Shown piece by piece: positions 60,072 to 64,000 of a stretch of 64,000 bases of DNA. Position 1 is the first letter of the stretch. The number at the start of each line of letters is the position of its first letter. Source of the stretch: Lacrimispora amygdalina (GTDB lineage Bacteria > Bacillota > Clostridia > Lachnospirales > Lachnospiraceae); contig NZ_QOHO01000003.1 in assembly GCF_003432035.1 (NCBI RefSeq), forward strand, positions 1-64,000, given 5' to 3'. Made by a program: the position numbers and the translations under genes. The notes under the pieces were generated by a model. The model made no database searches. It saw only the letters and a list, made by a program, of their open reading frames with translations, and was not told the DNA's origin.

Positions 60072-61511
60072 TCACATGTTGGGATCAGTTGGATCCCAGG
60101 TCTGTGTCTCCGGAATGATCTGTTCAATAGCCGGCCGTTCATATGGACCGGGAACCGGCGATTCGTAAATGGTTACGGTAGTTCCAAGCGCACAGTGATC
60201 GTAGATCCATTTGGCATCGCCGGAAAGGAGACGGACACAGCCGGCCGATTCGGCAATACTTAAATAATTATATGTTGTGGGATCAAGAGTCATCTTGTTG
60301 GGGCGGCTGTAAAGAATCGAGTGGATCAAAAAGCCCTTCCAGATGCGGGTTGCATACTGAGTGAAGATTCCGTGATTCATATCCCGCCAGCGGTATTTTT
60401 CAGGTGTCTGGAATGTTCCCAGGGGAGTATCCGGACCTGTAGAGGTAAGGAATGACTTTACCGGAATGATAAACCCGTTTGCACCATCTTTTGCAAAGAC
60501 CGTCATGCAGTTCATCTGTTTGTTGATGCTGATAAAAAATGGTCCGTTGTTTCCAATAATAGGTTCTAAATCGGTAAGCATCTTGCCGGAATTTAAATCA
60601 AAATAGTATTTGAAGCCATCGATGTACTGCCAGCCTACAACCGGAAGAGAGTCCTTAAAATAGTACCGGTCATTTTCAATCCATGCCCAGCCGGTAAAAG
60701 GTGTGCCGTCTCCGTTAAAGTAGCGCAGTCCGCCGTCAACAATCTGCATTCCGTCTTTTGTAGCGGAAATCAGCGGTTTATCTGTCTTATATGGAAAGGC
60801 AGAGTTCTTTGCATAGAATGCCATACGAAAACCTGTGATATAATGTCCGGTTCCCATGGTTCCCGCACTGGTTCCGTTCTTTGCCCAGTCAGTGGTGGTA
60901 CCGTCCTCTAATTTTGCTGAATAATAAAGATTGAACTGGTTGTTTACATAACCGGAAAACCTCATCTGTATGGCTTCAATGTTTACGTCATTGGGGTAAT
61001 TGGTTGTCTGCTGACCGTTCATGACCCATGGGGACCAGCCAGTGCCTGAGGTGTAGGTACGGTAAAGCACATTCCCTACAATATTCGTGAGAAATGTAGA
61101 CAAACCATGAAAGCCCTTTCCGTCGTTGGTGATCCAGGCATCGTTGACAAAAGGCTGTGTCCAGTTGCCGTCACCAGTCATAACAGTGGTCTGAAGACGC
61201 GGAAAGTTGGCTTTTAATGCTTCCTGGGCGGCTTTCGTCGCTTCATCAACAACACCGTTTTCTCCACTTCCATCCCCTTCCTGTCCGATATCTATTCCTG
61301 CATTTGCCAAAGCGGTTTCTGCTTCCTCTGTAGTTACGCCTTCCGCAGTCTCAGCCGTAGTCTGTTTTTCAGACTTACTGGTATCGCTGATGCTGACGCC
61401 ATTCCTGTAGCCTGGTCCATATGCCTCATCCGCCCGCGTAAGGGCAGCCTGTCCCAGGACAAGAGCAGCTGTCAGGCAGATTGCCGCCAGGCCGCGTGTC
61501 AGTTTACGCAT
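60072..61511 (-). CDS. Secreted L,D-transpeptidase with carbohydrate/choline-binding-like repeats
   Basis: 479 residues. Signal peptide (LAAICLTAALVLGQAALTRA), a low-complexity spacer, about 120-265 a module rich in Trp/Gly (WSPWVMNGQQ, IQMRFSGYVNNQFNLYY, GHYITGFRMAFY) that resembles clostridial hydrophobic-W repeats, about 280-330 two CW-binding repeats (GTPFTGWAWIENDRYYF, VVGWQYIDGFKYYF), then the YkuD catalytic domain with HSILYSRPN and AESAGCVRLLSGDAKWIYDH (catalytic Cys, Arg). Forms 3-3 cross-links or attaches proteins to peptidoglycan. Wall-binding modules suggest it acts outside. Confidence 0.88.
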   Translation of the reverse strand: MRKLTRGLAAICLTAALVLGQAALTRADEAYGPGYRNGVSISDTSKSEKQTTAETAEGVTTEEAETALANAGIDIGQEGDGSGENGVVDEATKAAQEALKANFPRLQTTVMTGDGNWTQPFVNDAWITNDGKGFHGLSTFLTNIVGNVLYRTYTSGTGWSPWVMNGQQTTNYPNDVNIEAIQMRFSGYVNNQFNLYYSAKLEDGTTTDWAKNGTSAGTMGTGHYITGFRMAFYAKNSAFPYKTDKPLISATKDGMQIVDGGLRYFNGDGTPFTGWAWIENDRYYFKDSLPVVGWQYIDGFKYYFDLNSGKMLTDLEPIIGNNGPFFISINKQMNCMTVFAKDGANGFIIPVKSFLTSTGPDTPLGTFQTPEKYRWRDMNHGIFTQYATRIWKGFLIHSILYSRPNKMTLDPTTYNYLSIAESAGCVRLLSGDAKWIYDHCALGTTVTIYESPVPGPYERPAIEQIIPETQTWDPTDPNM

Positions 61512-61595
61512 GATAAAACCTCCTGTAAATCATTAATAATTTTATGGTGATTCCATAATACTTTAACATAACTAACTGGAAAATGCTATAAAAGA

Positions 61596-61624
61596 TTTAC
61601 ATTTATTGGTCAATATAGTACAAT
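61596..61624 (+). promoter_or_regulatory. Promoter of the first flippase gene
   Basis: TTTACA (61596-61601), 17 bp, TACAAT (61619-61624) with TAG before the -10. Confidence 0.6.
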
Positions 61625-61666
61625 AAGGCGAAAATGTAAATTGGATAATTGAGGAGAAAAGCCAGT

Positions 61667-63109
61667 ATGTACCAGGAAAATATGAAAGAGAGAGTGCTTT
61701 CCGGACTGTTTTGGAAAGTCATGGAAAACGGGGGAACACAGGGGATTCAGTTCCTTGTATCCGTTCTTTTAGCCAGGCTTTTAACGCCGTCCGAATCCGG
61801 GGAAGTCATGCTGATCATGATATTTATTACCATCGGCAATGTATTTGTCCAGAGCGGTTTTAACACTTCTCTGATCCAGAAGCAGGAAGTGGATGAAAGG
61901 GATTATTCTTCTGCTTTTTGTGTGAGCTTCCTGATTGCCTTTGTTCTGTATGTAATTCTGTTCTTTTCTGCACCTGCAATCGGGGATTTTTATGGACAAC
62001 CGTTGTTCGTTCCGGTATTAAGGATTTTATCCCTGACCTTATTTTTCGGTGCAGTCGTATCCGTTCAGTCCGCGTCTGTTTCCAGAAATATGGAATTTAG
62101 AAAGCTTTGTATGGCAAGTCTCTTTGCTGCGGCAGGTTCCGGCATGATCGGGGTGCTGATGGCATTAAACGGATTTGGATTATGGTCTCTTGCCATGCAG
62201 CAGTTTTTTTACAGTTTTTTTCTCATGATTGTGCTGCATGTTTTAAAAACCTGGAAACCCAGCCTGAATTTTTCTTTTCAGAAAGCTGGGGAGTTGTTCT
62301 CATATGGCTGGAAAATTCTGATGTCCGGTCTCATTGACACAGTTTTTACCAATGTTTACGGGCTGGTGATCGGGAAACTATATAATTCGGCTATGATGGG
62401 GCAATACTCAAGAGGAAACCAGTTTCCTGCCCTTATTGCCAATAATTTAGGGGCTGCCATACAGTCAGTGATGCTCCCTGCTTTTTCTGCATGTCAGGAA
62501 GACCGGGAGAGGGTGAAAAACATGGTAAGAAGGTCCATCGTTACAAGCTCCTATCTTGTCTTTCCTATGATGGCGGGATTAATTGCAATAGCAGAACCCA
62601 TGGTGAAGCTTTTACTCACAGATCAGTATTTACCATGTGTTCCCATGCTTCGTCTTTTGTGCATCGCCTATGCCACCTGGCCGCTTCATGTTGCGAATTT
62701 ACAGGCGATCAATGCCCTTGGAAGAAGTGAGATCTTCTTAAAGCTGGAGATCATTAAAAAAGCTGTCAGTGTGGCGGCTTTAATCATCAGCATTCCATTT
62801 GGAATTTATACCATGGTGGCGTTAAGAGCAGTGACGGATTTCATATGTACATTTATCAATGCATACCCCAATAAGAAGCTTCTTAATTACAGCTTTCTCC
62901 AGCAGTGGAGGGATGTATTCCCTTCTCTGATTCTGTCAGGGCTCATGTGCGCTCTGGTTTACAGCGTTCAGTTTCTGGTGAAAGGCACTCTTCTGACTCT
63001 GACGTTGCAGATTACCACAGGAGTTCTGTTTTATGCAGGTCTTTCCTGGCTGTTCCGTATCGAAAGCTTCTTTTATTTATGCAGGACAGTAAAGAACATG
63101 AGAGGGTAA
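61667..63109 (+). CDS. MOP-superfamily polysaccharide flippase (Wzx-like)
   Basis: 480 residues from ATG 61667, with GAGGAG upstream (a TTG at 61649 is also open). About 12-14 transmembrane helices; GLFWKVMENGGTQGIQFLVSVLLARLLTPSESGEVMLI at the start and the ENxGxAIQSVMLPAFS region (NNLGAAIQSVMLPAFSACQED) are typical of the polysaccharide-transport branch. Moves lipid-linked glycan units across the membrane. Likely serves the GT genes before it. Confidence 0.9.
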   Translation: MYQENMKERVLSGLFWKVMENGGTQGIQFLVSVLLARLLTPSESGEVMLIMIFITIGNVFVQSGFNTSLIQKQEVDERDYSSAFCVSFLIAFVLYVILFFSAPAIGDFYGQPLFVPVLRILSLTLFFGAVVSVQSASVSRNMEFRKLCMASLFAAAGSGMIGVLMALNGFGLWSLAMQQFFYSFFLMIVLHVLKTWKPSLNFSFQKAGELFSYGWKILMSGLIDTVFTNVYGLVIGKLYNSAMMGQYSRGNQFPALIANNLGAAIQSVMLPAFSACQEDRERVKNMVRRSIVTSSYLVFPMMAGLIAIAEPMVKLLLTDQYLPCVPMLRLLCIAYATWPLHVANLQAINALGRSEIFLKLEIIKKAVSVAALIISIPFGIYTMVALRAVTDFICTFINAYPNKKLLNYSFLQQWRDVFPSLILSGLMCALVYSVQFLVKGTLLTLTLQITTGVLFYAGLSWLFRIESFFYLCRTVKNMRG

Positions 63110-63124
63110 GAAGCCGGTTGTTGG

Positions 63125-63153
63125 TTTACTTTTTTAGGCGGATCATGTAGAAT
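63125..63153 (+). promoter_or_regulatory. Promoter of the second flippase gene
   Basis: TTTACT (63125-63130), 17 bp, TAGAAT (63148-63153). Confidence 0.5.
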
Positions 63154-63193
63154 AAAAGGAACTTCTTAAATGAAATGAAATAGAGGAATAATA

Positions 63194-64000
63194 ATGGAAC
63201 GTAAAAATGTGGCATGGAATATGATTGGAAGCCTGGTTTATGCGGGTTCCAGCATGCTGCTGACCGCCCTGGTCAATCATCTGGTAGGAACGGATCAGGG
63301 AGGCATCTTTGGTTTTGCTTTCAGTACATTCGGCCAGCAGATGTTTCTTGTGGCTTATTTTGGAATGAGACCCATCCAGAGCACGGATGTGAGAGAAAGC
63401 TATACATTTGGGGAATACCGGCTGGCCCGTATGGCCACCTGTGGTATGGCCCTGATTTTAGGTATCTGCTACATTATATGGAAGGTTTTCTTTTCTTCTT
63501 CTGACTACACTTATGAGAAAACCCTGGTAGTGTTTTTTATGGTTCTTTATAAGGTGCTTGATGGTTTTGCTGATGTATACGAGTCGGAATTTCAAAGAAA
63601 AGGAAAGCTTTATCTGACCGGACAGGCCATGACATGGCGGACATTGTTTTCCGTGTGTTTATTTTTAGGCACTCTGGCTTTTACAAGGGATTTAATTACC
63701 GCTTCGGCGGTTGCCGCCGCTTCTCAGGCAGTGGGAATCTGGCTGTTTGATAAAAGGACTGCGGACCGGATACCGGATATTACTTATTTACATGCAAAGG
63801 GAAGATACAGGCAGCTTTTACAGGACAGCTTCCTTTTGTTTTTGTCTGTATTTTTAGACGGTCTCATCTTTGCAATGGCAAAGTACGCCGTTGATTCCCA
63901 GATGACTTCCGCGGATAATGCCATTTTTGTGGCAATATTTATGCCTACATCCGTGATTAATCTTGCGGCTAATTTTGTAATCCGCCCTTTCCTCACCAGA
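63194..64000 (+). CDS. Polysaccharide flippase or MATE-like exporter (partial, cut by the window end)
   Basis: From ATG 63194 (TAGAGGAA upstream) 269 codons are open to the window end, with no stop. At least seven hydrophobic segments; the start RKNVAWNMIGSLVYAGSSMLLTALVNHLVGTDQGGIFGFAFS and GEYRLARMATCGMALILGICY are like lipopolysaccharide/capsule exporters of the MOP superfamily. It is a different protein from the flippase before it; its own promoter at 63125 makes separate control likely. Confidence 0.85.
   Translation, partial: MERKNVAWNMIGSLVYAGSSMLLTALVNHLVGTDQGGIFGFAFSTFGQQMFLVAYFGMRPIQSTDVRESYTFGEYRLARMATCGMALILGICYIIWKVFFSSSDYTYEKTLVVFFMVLYKVLDGFADVYESEFQRKGKLYLTGQAMTWRTLFSVCLFLGTLAFTRDLITASAVAAASQAVGIWLFDKRTADRIPDITYLHAKGRYRQLLQDSFLLFLSVFLDGLIFAMAKYAVDSQMTSADNAIFVAIFMPTSVINLAANFVIRPFLTR

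Noticed and set aside
1-64000. tRNA, rRNA, CRISPR array, insertion sequence or prophage
   Set aside because: Looked for on both strands; no cloverleaf, regular short repeats with spacers, intact transposase with terminal repeats, or phage structural gene was found. The only mobile trace is the broken serine recombinase.

Overview
This 64 kb window looks like chromosome of a low-to-mid GC Firmicute of the Clostridia, most likely Lachnospiraceae (Lacrimispora / Clostridium saccharolyticum type). That placement is an inference from AGGAGG-type ribosome binding sites, TTGACA/TATAAT promoters with 17-bp spacers, and the gene content: sortase B, potABCD behind an XRE-cupin regulator, a XpaC/TelA pair, DUF3810 and methylglyoxal synthase. 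No rRNA, tRNA, CRISPR array, intact insertion sequence or prophage was seen.

Layout. 1-4.6 kb: an AraC-type regulator (cut by the window edge), a serine hydrolase, a heavy-metal P1B ATPase behind two CsoR-type operator sequences, and a DtxR/MntR-type regulator. 4.6-8.6 kb: a broken serine recombinase; a 167-bp block in which a strong promoter lies between 16-bp inverted repeats and points at a PAS-GGDEF diguanylate cyclase; and two overlapping adenine methyltransferases with no nuclease. 8.6-13.3 kb: a polyamine uptake operon on the minus strand. 13.5-20.5 kb: sugar lactonase, aroC, rpiB, a GntR/FCD regulator, a VOC protein, a pyrophosphatase remnant, a serine hydrolase and an IlvD/Edd dehydratase. 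20.5-30.3 kb: signal peptidase, DUF3810 peptidase, glycogen branching enzyme, MscS channel, SIMPL lipoprotein, 4-alpha-glucanotransferase, a membrane protein with a repetitive tail, a 24-codon membrane-peptide gene missing from ordinary gene calls, and a small HD hydrolase.

30.5-44.1 kb is the most distinctive part. It is one long plus-strand run encoding what looks like an exopolysaccharide machine: GtrB-type glycosyltransferase, a polytopic membrane protein, a membrane protein with a degenerate GGDEF domain, a DUF2334 deacetylase-like protein, a PgaC/BcsA-like synthase without PilZ, a BcsB-like partner, a PMT/GT39-like protein split by a one-base frameshift, a thioredoxin-GH8 fusion, and UDP-GlcNAc 2-epimerase. 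With the diguanylate cyclase at 5.6 kb and a SARP-type regulator carrying a second degenerate GGDEF-like domain at 45 kb, a cyclic-di-GMP theme runs through the window.

44.1-52.8 kb: methylglyoxal synthase, the SARP-type regulator, sortase B, glmM, XpaC/TelA, and leuA behind a leader of about 190 nt. A tiny convergent unit with a 16-codon ORF shares the leuA terminator. 52.9-64 kb: a second surface-glycan cluster with UDP-galactopyranose mutase, GT8, three GT2 enzymes, a DegT aminotransferase, an ATP-grasp enzyme, an L,D-transpeptidase and two MOP flippases (the last cut by the window end). Several of its transcription units share a look-alike TTTACT/TAGTAnAAT promoter.

All calls come from reading the sequence. 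Family assignments rest on recognised motifs, not on database searches.
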